DNA from: Pempheris klunzingeri | Taxonomy: Eukaryota; Chordata; Actinopteri; Acropomatiformes; Pempheridae | Direction of reading: 5' to 3' | Length of the DNA: 64,000 bases | NCBI RefSeq assembly: GCF_042242105.1 | Contig: NC_092028.1 | Coordinates: 10,897,338 to 10,961,337, forward strand | In this document: in pieces, positions 50,388-61,720 of the stretch | How positions within the stretch are numbered: the stretch's first letter is position 1 | How the letters are laid out: each line of letters starts with the position of its first letter | Made by a program: the position numbers and the translations under genes | The notes under the pieces: model-generated | Database searches by the model: none | What the model was told of the DNA's origin: nothing | The model's input: only the letters and a program-made list of their open reading frames with translations

Positions 50388-53300
50388 ATGGAGGCTGATA
50401 AAATGGAGGCAGACAACCATGACAACACTGCAGCTTCAGGAAGAGATTCTGAGGCAAAATCACCAAATGACAAAGGTCAGCTAAAATTTTGAAAATAGTA
50501 TCTCAAAAACTGAGGATGGTTAGCCAACCACATATGTTTGCTTATGCTGATCCTGTGTGTTATGTTTTTTCTGACATGACCCTGCAGCAGCTAAAATTGA
50601 TGAAAGTGCTGACAAAGTCAAGGTAAATCCAAAATCTTTTCCCCTACATTAGCATTATGTTATTGCAAGATTATTTATTAGTTATTGTAAGAATCCATCC
50701 CTACATTTGAAGTTAATACAGTCCAACTTGCATTTTGTAGTTTATATTGTTTTACCTTGCTACTTATTTGTTATAAGTGATTGTTTAATAACCTTGCCTA
50801 TTTTTTAGTGCGATTCAGTGAATGAACCTGGTGATGCTCAACTCTCAGAGAGGAATGATACAAGAGAGTATGAAATCAAGTCTGTACCATCGGAAGTCAA
50901 TGACAAAGGTAATATTTTAATCCATTACTGATTGTACAGTGGGCAGCACAGTGGCATGGTGCTTTGCACTGTTGCCTCACAGCAAGAAGGTTCCAGTTTC
51001 AAATCCCGGTTTAAACTTGGAATCTTTCTGTGTGGAGTTTGCATGTTCTCCCCATGCTAGCGTGGGTTCAATCCAAAAGATATGCAAGCTTGGTTAATTG
51101 TTAACTCTAAACTTGCGTGGGCTCAATCCAAAAGACATGCAAGCTTGGTTAATTGTTAACTCTAAATTGGTGTAGGTGTGAGTGGTTGTTTGTCTCTGTA
51201 TGTGGCCCTGTGATTGGCTGGCGACCAGGCCAGGGTGTACCACGCCTCTCGCCTGAAGTCACCTGGGATTGGCTCCAGCTCCCCCGCAACCCTGATGGAT
51301 AAGCGGTATAGATAATGGATGGATGGATGGATGGATGGATTTTGTCACTCTTTATAACTCGAATGATTCTTTCATTTTGTTTCAGTGATGCCTGGACTCA
51401 CACTTGTGTTAATTGGTGACACAAATTCCGTTGAGAAGGGATCAAAAAATATCTTACTTGACCATGACGAGCCAGCAAATGAGTTTTCATCCAAACTGTA
51501 TGATTTGTGTGGTCGGCACATCTCAGTCATTAACATGCTTGGTCTCCAAAACATTGACAAATGGCCATTAAATCAAGGAATTCATGCCTTTCTCTTACTG
51601 CTACCAAATAGTCTGCATAACAGCCATTACAGTTCAGGAGTGCAGTGGTTAGAAAAAGCTTTTGGGAAAGGATCACTTGCTTATTTAATGACAGTTGTAA
51701 CTCACAAGTCAGATGAAAAGTGTGAAAATGCATTGACCGACCTGAAAATCAACAGTACTTTTGTTGAAAAAAGATACCACACATGTACAAGAAATATGAT
51801 GGATGAAAGAGAGATTATAGCTCTGCTGGAAAAAATAGACATCATGGTCTCTGAAAATGATCCCCACTGTTACGATGGACTGGTGTGTGATGAGAATAAA
51901 GAGCAGAATGACGACGTGGACCACAAATCCTATCAAGCAGAAAGGATGGATTCCTCAGTGTTTCAGCAAAATGAAACAGGTGAGGGTTTATGTCGGTTGT
52001 CAAAGATTACCCCTACATGGCTTCAGAGAAATAAGCTGGAGAGAAATTTTACACTAACAATCAAATGACAATGTGACGACAATTTTCTAATGTGAAAGAG
52101 GTCGCTCATAGTGATGATCCTACAACAAATAATTTCTATTTATACTGTTTTGGTTCATGCTCACTACTCTCACAGGGTCATTTTCAACCAGAACCAGATG
52201 TTTCCCTCAGGATTTAGTAGAAACTACAGTACAGACAAACACATGAGCTAAAAGAGACTTACTTTAGCCTGGTGGCCAAAACAAATGAATATCATTGTTG
52301 CTCCATAACTAATAGATGTATAAATACACAATGGCAAGTTCTGCATGTGAACTGAAAAGATGATATGTCGATCCTGTGTTAACAAACGTCAGCTGCCCCA
52401 AAGTGTCCAAAAATCACTTATCAGTTAAGGAAAAAGCCAATATTTTGATTTGAAGAAGCATATATGTGTATATATATGTATATACACTACTCACAAAAAG
52501 TTAGGGATATTCAACTTTCGGGTGAAATTTATCGAAAATGTAAAAAGTTAATGCTACAGTGATATTATATCATGAAAGTAGAGCATTTAAGTAGAAGCAT
52601 GCAATGGTAATTTCTTCATCTCAAACAATTTAATGAAAGAAAAGCTAACAACAGTGGTGGGTACATCATATATGTCTCAATAAATTGGGATGTGGCCAAA
52701 GGACGTCCACTCCTCTCCTTTCTGTGACTCTTCCAGTCACTCTGTATCACTGTTACAACCTCCTGATGACACTCTGTGACCCTCTAAGCTCAGTGAACAC
52801 CTCCGTCTGAGGACTTCCTGTTTGAAGCCTCGCAATGCCGAGGTGCTGTTGATCAATTGTTAGGTGTCGTCTTGGTCTCATGATGTCAGAATGTGAACAG
52901 CATGATGAGGAGGACTGTTTAAATACCAATTCTAACTGAAGCAGGAAATGTATTGGTCGATTGATGGATCAAACCTGTTGTGAATTTTGCTGTTAAGCTT
53001 CTTGTTAGAGAACAGCAACTTGTGCAAAAAGTACTGAAACACTGAACAGTTGGACATGTGCATTCAAAGGTTTAGAGAAGGTCACATTAAGTTTGCCTGT
53101 AAAGGTTCTAATGCAATTTAGGTTCATCCTGAAATTTCACCCGAAAGCCGAATATCCCTAACTTTTTGTGAGTAGTGTATATAGAAACAACTTGATCTTT
53201 TGAAATCTGCTTTTCTTACATTGCCCTGCAGTAGAGGAGTTGCAGGAGAATGCAACTGAAATCACAGTAAAGGTAAGATTTGTTCACTTCCATTAGTCAC

Positions 53301-56300
53301 TAGCGGTCACCACTATTTATGTTAAATGATGTTAAATGAAATTACTCCTTGTTTTAGTGTGATCCAGTGAATGAGCCTGGTGATGATGTTAAACACTTGG
53401 AGAAGAATTTCGACAAAACAGGAGGAGAGTCTGATATAAATTCTTTGCCATCTGTAACCAAGGAGAAAGGTAACGTTTTAATGAAAATTTTGATTATGCA
53501 GTAACATCAGTTTAGAAGTTACACGAGTGTGCAGTCCAACAGCTCAGACTGTTTCAAAAGTTACCCAAGAATGTGAGGATGACTGAATTTTCTTTCATTT
53601 TTGCATTGCATTTCTGCAAAATCTGTTTATCTACTAACATTGTGTATGCTGAACAATACAAAATGTCTGCATTCTCTACATGTTGAACAATACACAATAC
53701 CTTTTAAATATACAAAGAACAACAAAGTCTTAAAATCTTACTTATGTGACCAAAACAATTTCTTTGTTTGATCCTGCAATCTGCTTGTTGTTACATCACC
53801 CTGCAGTAGATGGGCTGGAAGACAGCACAGCTAACTCAGAGGTAAAGGTGCCATCTTTGATCCTCAGTAGCCATCACCATGCAGAAAAGTTTGTATTTCT
53901 CACCTACTGTAACCTACCTAGAGTAACCTACCTGTAACTCTACCTTATTACCTATTACATATTAAACACATTACCTATATCACAACTGTGTACTGAACTG
54001 AAGATAGGAGCTGGTTCATTTTTAGTCTTGATGGGGAAAGATTTTGACTCCCCGACCCACCTACTTTAACAAACACTTTTGCAGAAAAGTTTATTTCTTC
54101 TCACTAAAACACAAACCTGCTGGAATTTAATTTGTGCATATTTTCCCCCTTACTTTTATTTTTGGTATACCACTGTGTGTAATCTCAGTGGTTCGAACCT
54201 ACTTACCTGAAGCTTATATAAAATCACTTGTTTTTTGTAGTGTGATCCAGGGAATGGTGTTAATCACTTAGACAAGAATGATGACAACAGCACAGTGGGA
54301 GGAACAGCTGAAGTCACAAGTGTACCATCTGCAACCAGTGAGAAAGGTAACATTTTGATTAATTACTGTACAATAACATGGAACAGTCAAAAAGAGAATT
54401 TATAAAGTTTATAACATCCAAAATTGTGTTGAGAGAACATTATCTTCTTATAATTCAGTTGATAATTCTCCTGCAGGTACCTTAGATGTGGATATTAGTG
54501 GAAACAAGGACAACGTAAGAAACTCAACTACTTAAATTTCTACTTTCAACTACTTCAACGTTTCTTAAGCACTATTTCTTTCATGTCCTACTGCATTATA
54601 TCATTATTTTTTATGTATTCACAGCATTCAGTGACAATATCTGAAGAGTTCAACAGGAAGAAACAATTTCAGAGAGAAAATGAAACAGTGCTTGGCAGAC
54701 TTCACCTTCAAGATGAACGCAAGTTAACACCAGCAGATTTTCTTAAAATTGGTCCATCTGTGAAACAAGACTGTGACACATCTGAGAAAGATCTAGCTCA
54801 CACTTTTCTACAGAGGTTGTTGATGTTAGACTACAGAGCCAGATATATCCCTGTAAAACAAGACAGTCCTGAGTTGAGCCAGTCAAAGCCTGCTCCACAG
54901 TTTGACACTTTTCAGACGGACGAAAATGACTTAGATGCTTTTTACAGAACCAGTGCTGACTCTGATCAGTCAAAACAGAGTCATGTACATCCAATGGATG
55001 TACAAATGGCAGTATTTCAGTGCTCAGACAGCTTTTTTAGACAGAACATGATTACAAAGCTATCACAATGTCAGTATGCTGTACCGTTGCTTGTTCCTGA
55101 CCCAGTCACAATGGATATTGACTTTCCTCTGTGGACATTCAGACAAATAAGAAAAAGCTGGAAGATAATTCAAATCAAAATGAACTCAAACACTGTCACC
55201 ATGAAGAGTATGCCCATCTGCAAAGCAGAGACGCCAATGGTGTCATTTTTCCGCCTTGGTTCACTATCACAGTCAAAATCTCAGCTGATGAACACTCTGA
55301 TCAACGACCGTCACAGCACCTTCTTCCACAGAAACTGCCCAGGAAGCACCAAGTCTCGTCATTTGATGGATGGAGTGGCAGAGATTGCCTGGTACTGTCC
55401 TGCTGGAAAGCACAATGATGCCTTCACTGACTGCGTTGCCTTCTGTAATCTTCATGGTGATGCTTTGTTGATTGAAAAACAGCGTGACATACTGACTGAA
55501 AAATCTTCAGTCAATGTTGTTCTTGTGCCAACTCTGGAAAAAGGTGACAAAAGTACTACAGTTATCTCAACCCTTCTCAAGTCTCAAAAGCCCCTCATTT
55601 GTCTCATTGTTGATGATAATTGTGATGCTGTGGAGACAACAAAGGGAAAATACAAAATGGGTCTGAAAGACAGAAGCCAGTCAGATGTTTCTGAAGAACT
55701 GAAAAAAATCATTCGCAAAATCTTGTCTGGACCACATGCATCTTTCCAACTTGAAACCATGGCTGAGGTCTCTGGCATTAGAGTGGATGAAGGTGACTTA
55801 GTCTGCCAAAAAGGGAAATCTGCTGCAATGAAAGCAGTAAATTTGCTCAAGGGGATGGATGTTTCAAAGATCAAAGACACATTTCTTCCTTGTCAAGGCC
55901 AACTGTGGCATGAGTGGTGCAAAATAAAGAAGGAACTGTATCACCTCAAAGGACACATTGAGATGGAGAAATGTAAAAAGCAACAGGAAATGATACAAGT
56001 ACGACAAAATCAATGCACCGCTTCTTGTAGCGAGCTGATGAAGTTGTTCATTGAAGGCCTCTCATCTTTGACATCAACAGAAAAAGTGTATTTCCTGAAA
56101 TGGACTCAGATCTTAATAGATGCCCTCTCCACAGACGATCTCTCTTCAATTCTCCAAAGCTATGATGACAAGTGGTCTGAGGTCTTGGCTTTAAAGAAGA
56201 AACGTGACAAATCTGCTCAGCTAACAAAGAAGCAAGCTGAACTTGATCAAATATCAACAAAACTACAGTCAGCAACATTTGGCTTGGAGCACATCTTTAG

Positions 56301-59300
56301 AGAAATGGGACAGATCTATGAAGCCCATGCTTCTCTGCAGGACCAGACAAAGAGGGGATGGACTGATTGGTCTAAATACCCTAAGCTGGCTGCAGAGCTG
56401 ATGATATCAGGACACCCAATGGAGCTGATGGATGGAGACGCAGGTCATGTGCCTTTAGTGTGGATCTCTAGTCTTTTAGATGAAGTCATTAAGAAACTGG
56501 GCAACAAGAGAGTTTTTGTTTTGTCAGTTTTGGGCGTACAAAGTAGTGGAAAATCAACAATGCTGAATGCCATGTTTGGGTTACAGTTTGCAGTGAGTGC
56601 TGGCAGGTGCACCAAGGGTGCCTTCATGCAACTGGTGGAAATGTCAGAAGAAATCAAGAAAGGCTTTCAGTGTGATTATGTTCTGGTGGTGGACACTGAA
56701 GGACTGCGTGCTCTTGAGTTGGCAGGTAGCGCCACTCTTCATCACGACAATGAACTGGCTACATTTGTTGTTGGTCTGGGAAACATGACATTGATCAACA
56801 TCTTTGGAGAGAATCCAGCTGACATGCAAGATGTTCTGCAGATTGTTGTTCAGGCTTTCATGAGGATGAGGAAAGTTAAACTTTCTCCAAGTTGTGTGTT
56901 TGTTCACCAGAATGTCACCGATATCGCAGCTGCAGAGAAAAACATGGATGGCAAGAGACGCTTGCAAGAAAAACTGGACCAAATGGCCCAACTAGCAGCC
57001 AAAGAGGAGGTTTGTGATGCTGAGTGCTTCAGTGACGTCATTGCATTTGATGTGCAGAAAGACGTGAAATACTTTGCCCAACTATGGGAGGGAAGTCCAC
57101 CTATGGCTCCTCCAAATCCAGGTTACAGTGAGAGCATCCAAGAGCTGAAGAACTTCATTCACTCCAAAGTTTCCAAGTCTGCAGGGATAACTCTTTCACA
57201 GTTCAAAAGCAAGATTCAGGATCTCTGGAATGCCCTGTTGAATGAACAGTTTGTTTTCAGTTTCAAAAACACCCTTGAAATTGCAGTGTACAGAAAACTT
57301 GAGGTACAATATGGGAACTGGACCTGGGCCCTGAGGAGCAGCATGTTGGCCATTGAAAACCAGCTTCATACCAGAATTGAAAATGGAAAACTTCACAAGG
57401 TTGAGCTCAGTTATCTGTTCAAAGAAACGAGCAAAACCTATGAAAAGATCAAAAAAGATATAACAACGTACTTTGATGATGACAGAGACAAAGACATGTT
57501 GGTTCAGTGGCGAGGCCGATTTGACAGCAAAATCAAGGAGTTTCATGAGGAACAAGTTAAAGGAGTTAAAAAGAAACTGGATGTTGTTATAGAGCAGAAG
57601 AATGCTCGCAAAAAGCTGGATGAAAAGAAAACAGAGTTTGAGAACAAGCTGCTACAGAAGAGCAAAGAGCTTGCTCATCAGTTAAAAGACAAGGCCAAAG
57701 ATGAAGAGGAACTTGAAAAGCAATTCAACTCTGTCTGGAGTTCCTGGGTTGGTGAACTAACAGCAGATGCAAAACCTATTGAGGATATCAACTTGGAAGA
57801 AGACCAAATATCCATCCTTCAAGAGCTTGGTATTGAATGGTCTCTTATAGCTGAATCCAAAAGCAGTGGCAGCTACATAGAAATAACCGAGATTGGAGAT
57901 TATTTCGATTATGTATCCCTCACTAAGCACCAAGATGTCTGTGACACAAGCCAACAATCTCAAGATGACCAGAGGGAAAACAATAACACAAAAGGTCGAG
58001 GAAAACCTTCACTATGGGCATCTTTTAAAAAGATATTTGAACTTTGGTCAACAAAGCAAGATGAAAAACGTACATCAAGACATTCTTTACCATATACAGA
58101 ACAACAACTGATCAGGTCCCTCATTGATAATGTTGTACAACAAACCATAGACATAATTAAGAGCAAACCTGTGGCTACAAGAGGCTACAGTCCAACATAC
58201 CTGCTAGAGGTGGCCAACAGTGTAAAAGAAAAAGTGACAGAGTTTGAATCACAGAGAAAATACGCTCTGAAGAAGGAGTTTACAGTTGATCTCTTACTGT
58301 ATGTATTTGGCAGAGCAGAGAGTTGGCTCTCACAGTCACACATGAAATTCAAGGTGAGCAATGATGCACTCACCTATTTAGAAAGCAAGAAAATGCAATA
58401 TTACAACATTTTCAAAAGCTTCTGCAAAGGAAACTCATCTGCTGTTGTGCTTGGAGAACTGATCTGTGAAAAACTGAAGATTTCCACTGTTGAGGCTGTC
58501 TGTAACAAGACTGCCATTGATCTTGCTGACGAGATGAGGTGCAGTCTACCAGCATTCAGAGGAAACAGGTTGAACTTGGAGAAACATGTGTTGAAGTCAC
58601 TGGCAGAGGAAGAGGACGTTGATGGCTTTATCACCTACATGCAACACCCAAGAAACCAAGTAGAGACTTTTATAAAAGAGGAAGTCAAGAAATACATCTT
58701 CACAGAACAAAGCGATAAAGCACAGAATATACTCAAGAAAAATGTTGAAGACATCAATAAGCGTATTAGTTGCGCTTTGTTTACTGCAACTAATAGTGTC
58801 CGAACTCAGAGAAGAGGCCCAGACATGTGGTTGGAGGAATTTTCTAGTTTGCTAAAAGATGATCTAACATTTGATACCATTTGTTGTCAAAACTTCAGTG
58901 ACATAAACAATTTTGACTTTCTAAAGGAAGAAATAGAAAAAGGCTTTTCGTCCATCAAGAAGGAGATGAGCAGCCTCTCACTGGATAAGATGAAGGAATT
59001 CAGGATGAAGCCTGATGAAATCCTCATCAACCAGCTGTGTAACTGCTGCTGGGTAAGATGTCCTTTCTGTGCAGCTGTTTGTACCAACACACTGAAAGAT
59101 CACAGTCCTGACAAACACAATGTCCCGTTTCATCGTCCAGCAGGGATTAAAGGATGGCACTATAGAAACACAGTGGAACCTGTAATTGATTTCTGCACAA
59201 CATCAGTTGCAAGTGATGGAAGTTTCTACCCCCATCATGACTCAGACAAGAGTATTCCTTTTAAACAATATCAAACTGCTGGGGACATGTATGCTACATG

Positions 59301-59481
59301 GGAGATTACCCCTGATGGGTCTAAGCTGACATACTGGAAATGGTTTGTATGTCGATTTCAAAAGCAACTTGAAGACTACCATAAATTAAAATTCCAGGGC
59401 AGAGGAGAGATTCCGAGTGAGTGGAGAAAACATAGTAAACGAGAAGCAATTAGAAGTCTGGATGAAATGTACAACCTGTAG
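50388..59481 (+). CDS. gvin1-like: AIG1/GIMAP-like pseudo-GTPase fused to a very large interferon-inducible GTPase (GVIN copy 2)
   Basis: Ten coding exons keep phase throughout: 50388-50475, 50588-50622, 50809-50908, 51386-51979, 53232-53272, 53358-53469, 53807-53841, 54241-54346, 54477-54514 and 54625-59481. They total 6006 nt (2001 aa plus stop). Residues 1-74 are acidic linker. Residues 75-272 form an AIG1/GIMAP-like domain without a working P-loop. Residues 273-383 are repeated linker units. From 384 the GVIN body begins, with P-loop GVQSSGKS at 1020-1027, DTEG at 1073, a long charged helical region, and a C-terminal Cys/His cluster (CNCCWVRCPFCAAVC). The giant exon is open throughout and near-identical in blocks to copy 1. 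Expected role: interferon-induced cytosolic defence GTPase. The fused front end is inferred from splice sites and phase, not from a transcript; a shorter protein from an internal promoter remains possible. Confidence 0.82.
50938..51340 (+). repeat. Dispersed teleost repeat ending in a (GGAT)n tract
   Basis: GGGCAGCACAGTGGCATGGT, GCACTGTTGCCTCACAGCAA, GTGTGGAGTTTGCATGTTCT, GATTGGCTGGCGACCAGGCC and GGATAAGCGGTATAGATAAT follow in the order of a very common fish interspersed repeat. A tetranucleotide tract (51316-51340) ends it. About 55 bp are duplicated in tandem inside (51061-51115 and 51116-51170). It lies in the intron before the AIG1-like exon. Confidence 0.8.
51386..51979 (+). CDS. Symmetric exon encoding a degenerate AIG1 (GIMAP) G domain
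   Basis: This exon of GVIN copy 2 runs from acceptor TTGTTTCAG to donor AAACAG|GTGAGG and is 594 nt, phase 1 at both ends. The fold is recognised from LTLVLIGDTNS at the start, HAFLLLLPNS, GVQWLEKAFGKGSLAYLMTV and VTHKSD (G4 position), then RYHTCTRNMMDEREIIALLE, the usual AIG1 C-terminal helix signature. The P-loop is lost: GDTNSVEKGS stands where GxxGxGKS is expected. The DxPG switch reads NMLG. It is therefore probably a non-hydrolysing domain used for binding. A chance GTPase-like match is unlikely given the ordered motifs. Confidence 0.72.
52483..53179. mobile_element. Non-autonomous Tc1/mariner-like element (MITE) with long TIRs
   Basis: The left end TACACTACTCACAAAAAGTT and about 28 further bases are repeated inverted at the right end (about 48 bp, with two adjacent mismatches). 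The element is about 700 bp and flanked by TA on both sides, as expected for mariner-type target-site duplication. No transposase frame is present. It sits in the intron after the AIG1-like exon of GVIN copy 2. Confidence 0.85.
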
Positions 59482-60770
59482 TGACCCAGAAACAACCGAG
59501 CCCCACTCAAAGCAACAAAAGGCCTCTAGTGCCTCTAACCATTCAAAAGAAAAAGTCATTTTTGGTTTGATTGATGGGGTGCAACAATAGCAATACTGAG
59601 GATGAAGCCCTTCCAAAATGACTGAAACTATTTTACATTAATTCCATTAAATAGAGAGACTGGATTGCAGTGTAACATTAAGTGGAAACTATTCCTGAAA
59701 ATGACCCTGAAGCAAAGGAGAACACAATGTATGTGTAATGTGTCATGACTGATAACAATTAGTCATGGGTTTTTGACTTTTGTTTTTGCATCTTTACTTT
59801 CATATGAAAATCACATCAAAACTGATATGAAACTGTAAAAGATATTTGTATTCATCCAAAGATGTGTCATTTTTACTTGAAGATGCATGTTATTTCCTTT
59901 TGCTTTGCTGTTTACAGTAGAAGAAAGTGTAGGATGTTGAGACATTGTCAGAAGTGTCTATGATTTACTTCATTTGAAATAAGAAATGGCAGCCATGATT
60001 TTGTTTTGATGCATCATAACAGGTGAGACACATTTTGTAGTTTTGATCAAAGTTGTTACAGAAATATCTCTTTAATTGTATTTGTTGTAAACTAGGATGA
60101 GTCATAAGGTGCATGTTCTGAGATTAATTAAGTGTTGATGGTTACAAAAATGCATGAATCTTACAAATATGAGATTTATTGACTTCCAAGAAAAGGGAAA
60201 GAGTTGAGAGGTTAAAATGTTTTATAACCTAGTAGCTGCATCTGTTGTTCCATTCATCTGGGAGTTCAAGATCATTTTTTATCATTTTACATTTTCATCT
60301 TTACATTTTTTACATCTTTACAGTTTGTTTCTTAAATCTTTTTTTTTTAAGAATTGAATAAATCATGCTCGACCTATACTGCTATATTCTCATTATTTTA
60401 TATTTTACTCAGTTTTAAATGATCTTATTATGCCCATATTGTAATTGTTGTTTACATTTTTTTACTCCTGTCATTGCTGCATTATATTGATATCTGTAAT
60501 TACTATCTACATCAGTCTTTGTCAGAAAATATTTGATATTTTCTATTACTGTAATAAACAAATCTGTCACACAGCCACTGAAGTTTAAGCCTATTCTGTT
60601 ATTAATATGCATTAAAAGACCAGATTATCTCTTTAAACAGGTGTGCCACCTACTACGTCCAATTTGTTTATATAACCCAACATTGCAAATTCAAGTAAAT
60701 TTTTTCAGCTGTTTTTAGATTTAGTCTTAGTCCTTTTGATCATCTTTATTTGATTAAAACTGTTAAAAAA
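59482..60770 (+). terminator. 3' UTR and duplicated 3' flank of GVIN copy 2
   Basis: AATAAA occurs near 60355 (TTGAATAAATC) and near 60550 (GTAATAAACAAATC). The second lies in sequence that matches the flank of copy 1 near 47938, suggesting an ancestral poly(A) site. No coding content is seen. Confidence 0.5.
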
Positions 60771-60825
60771 AACTGTTAGAACTATTTGCACCAGCTGTAT
60801 ATTGGAATGTACGGTGGCCGGGAGG

Positions 60826-61063
60826 TGCAAAACAATTTTACAATACAAGAAACACTTTTACAAAGCTGGAGACAAATTTACATTTTAGAAAACATTTTTA
60901 CAAATCAGAAAACAAAATTACATTGCCATAACACATTTACAAGTCCTGAGACAAATTTACATTTGAGAAAACAAATTTACAAGACGTGAAACACTTTTAC
61001 AAACGCCGAGACAAATTTACAAGTGATGAAACACTTTTACAAGCGGCCGAAACAAATTTACAA
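60826..61063. repeat. Array of about 12 degenerate ~20-nt units
   Basis: Units such as GAAACACTTTTACAA and GAGACAAATTTACAA alternate with a period of 19-21 nt, each ending TTTACA(A). The last units run into the left arm of the adjacent inverted repeat. It resembles the subterminal repeats of a foldback-type transposon; I cannot name the family. Confidence 0.8.
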
Positions 61064-61238
61064 GTAACTTTTTCAACCGGAAAGGGAATGTACCGCGTTA
61101 ATCAGCTCATATGTTCGCCACAAAACGGGCAAAAGACCCATGGGTCGCCATGAACTCCTTATCACTTCCGGTTCTACTCGACAGTTGGTACATTCCCTTT
61201 CCGGTTGAAAAAGTTACTTGTAAATTTGTTTCGGCCGC
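61043..61238. repeat. 52-bp perfect inverted repeat with a 92-bp spacer
   Basis: The arm 61043-61094 (GCGGCCGAAACAAATTTACA ... GGGAATGTACC) is the exact reverse complement of 61187-61238. The spacer contains CATGGGTCGCCATG and is not obviously coding. Together with the preceding array it looks like one end structure of a foldback element. Confidence 0.88.
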
Positions 61239-61561
61239 AAGTAACTTTTTTTTTGGAGGATGTTTTCAGTAAAAGCTGGTTTTGTTGTTCTTTTTAGCCA
61301 TCACAGTTCACTTCTCTGACTTTGGATATAGTTTTTCAGTCACAGATAACATCAAATGAGGTACATTTGATCGATTCCAGTGGCAAATCATACAAGCAAC
61401 CCTTAAAGGATGTTACAATTTCTGGATGCAATTTGTTGTGTTAATTGGACCGCCGCTCTCTCATGATGAGACTGACACAATATGTTAGGTTAGTGTTGCA
61501 GTTTGTGGTAAATATCAGACCCTTCAAAGACAGCAAAACAAGATCATTTGGATTTAAACAT

Positions 61562-61567
61562 TTTATT
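61562..61567 (-). terminator. Galectin poly(A) signal
   Basis: The complement of TTTATT gives AATAAA on the minus strand, about 155 nt after the galectin stop codon, the first such hexamer downstream. Confidence 0.55.
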
Positions 61568-61720
61568 TTCACGTGCACAACAGGACATTTTTCAATACAG
61601 ATACATTTCAAACACTACATCTCTTAATAATGAATACTTCTTATGATAATTGACCAAGTCTTGTAGTCTCGTCTTTGACCAAACTGATGAACGCAGCATG
61701 CAGGTGTTGTAGCAGTCCTC

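Larger units (their letters stand above)
50388..54514 (+). repeat. Repeated linker exon pairs at the front of GVIN copy 2
   Basis: Exons 50809-50908, 53358-53469 and 54241-54346 each start C-D-(P/S)-(V/G)-N, are rich in Asp/Glu/Ser, end (S/K/N)-(E/D)-K, and run phase 0 to 1. The first coding exon (50388-50475) resembles their second half (GRDSEAKSPNDK). Each is followed by a short phase 1 to 0 exon: AAKIDESADKVK, VEELQENATEITVK, VDGLEDSTANSE and GTLDVDISGNKDN. The AIG1 exon lies between the CDS exon and the VEEL exon. Confidence 0.75.
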
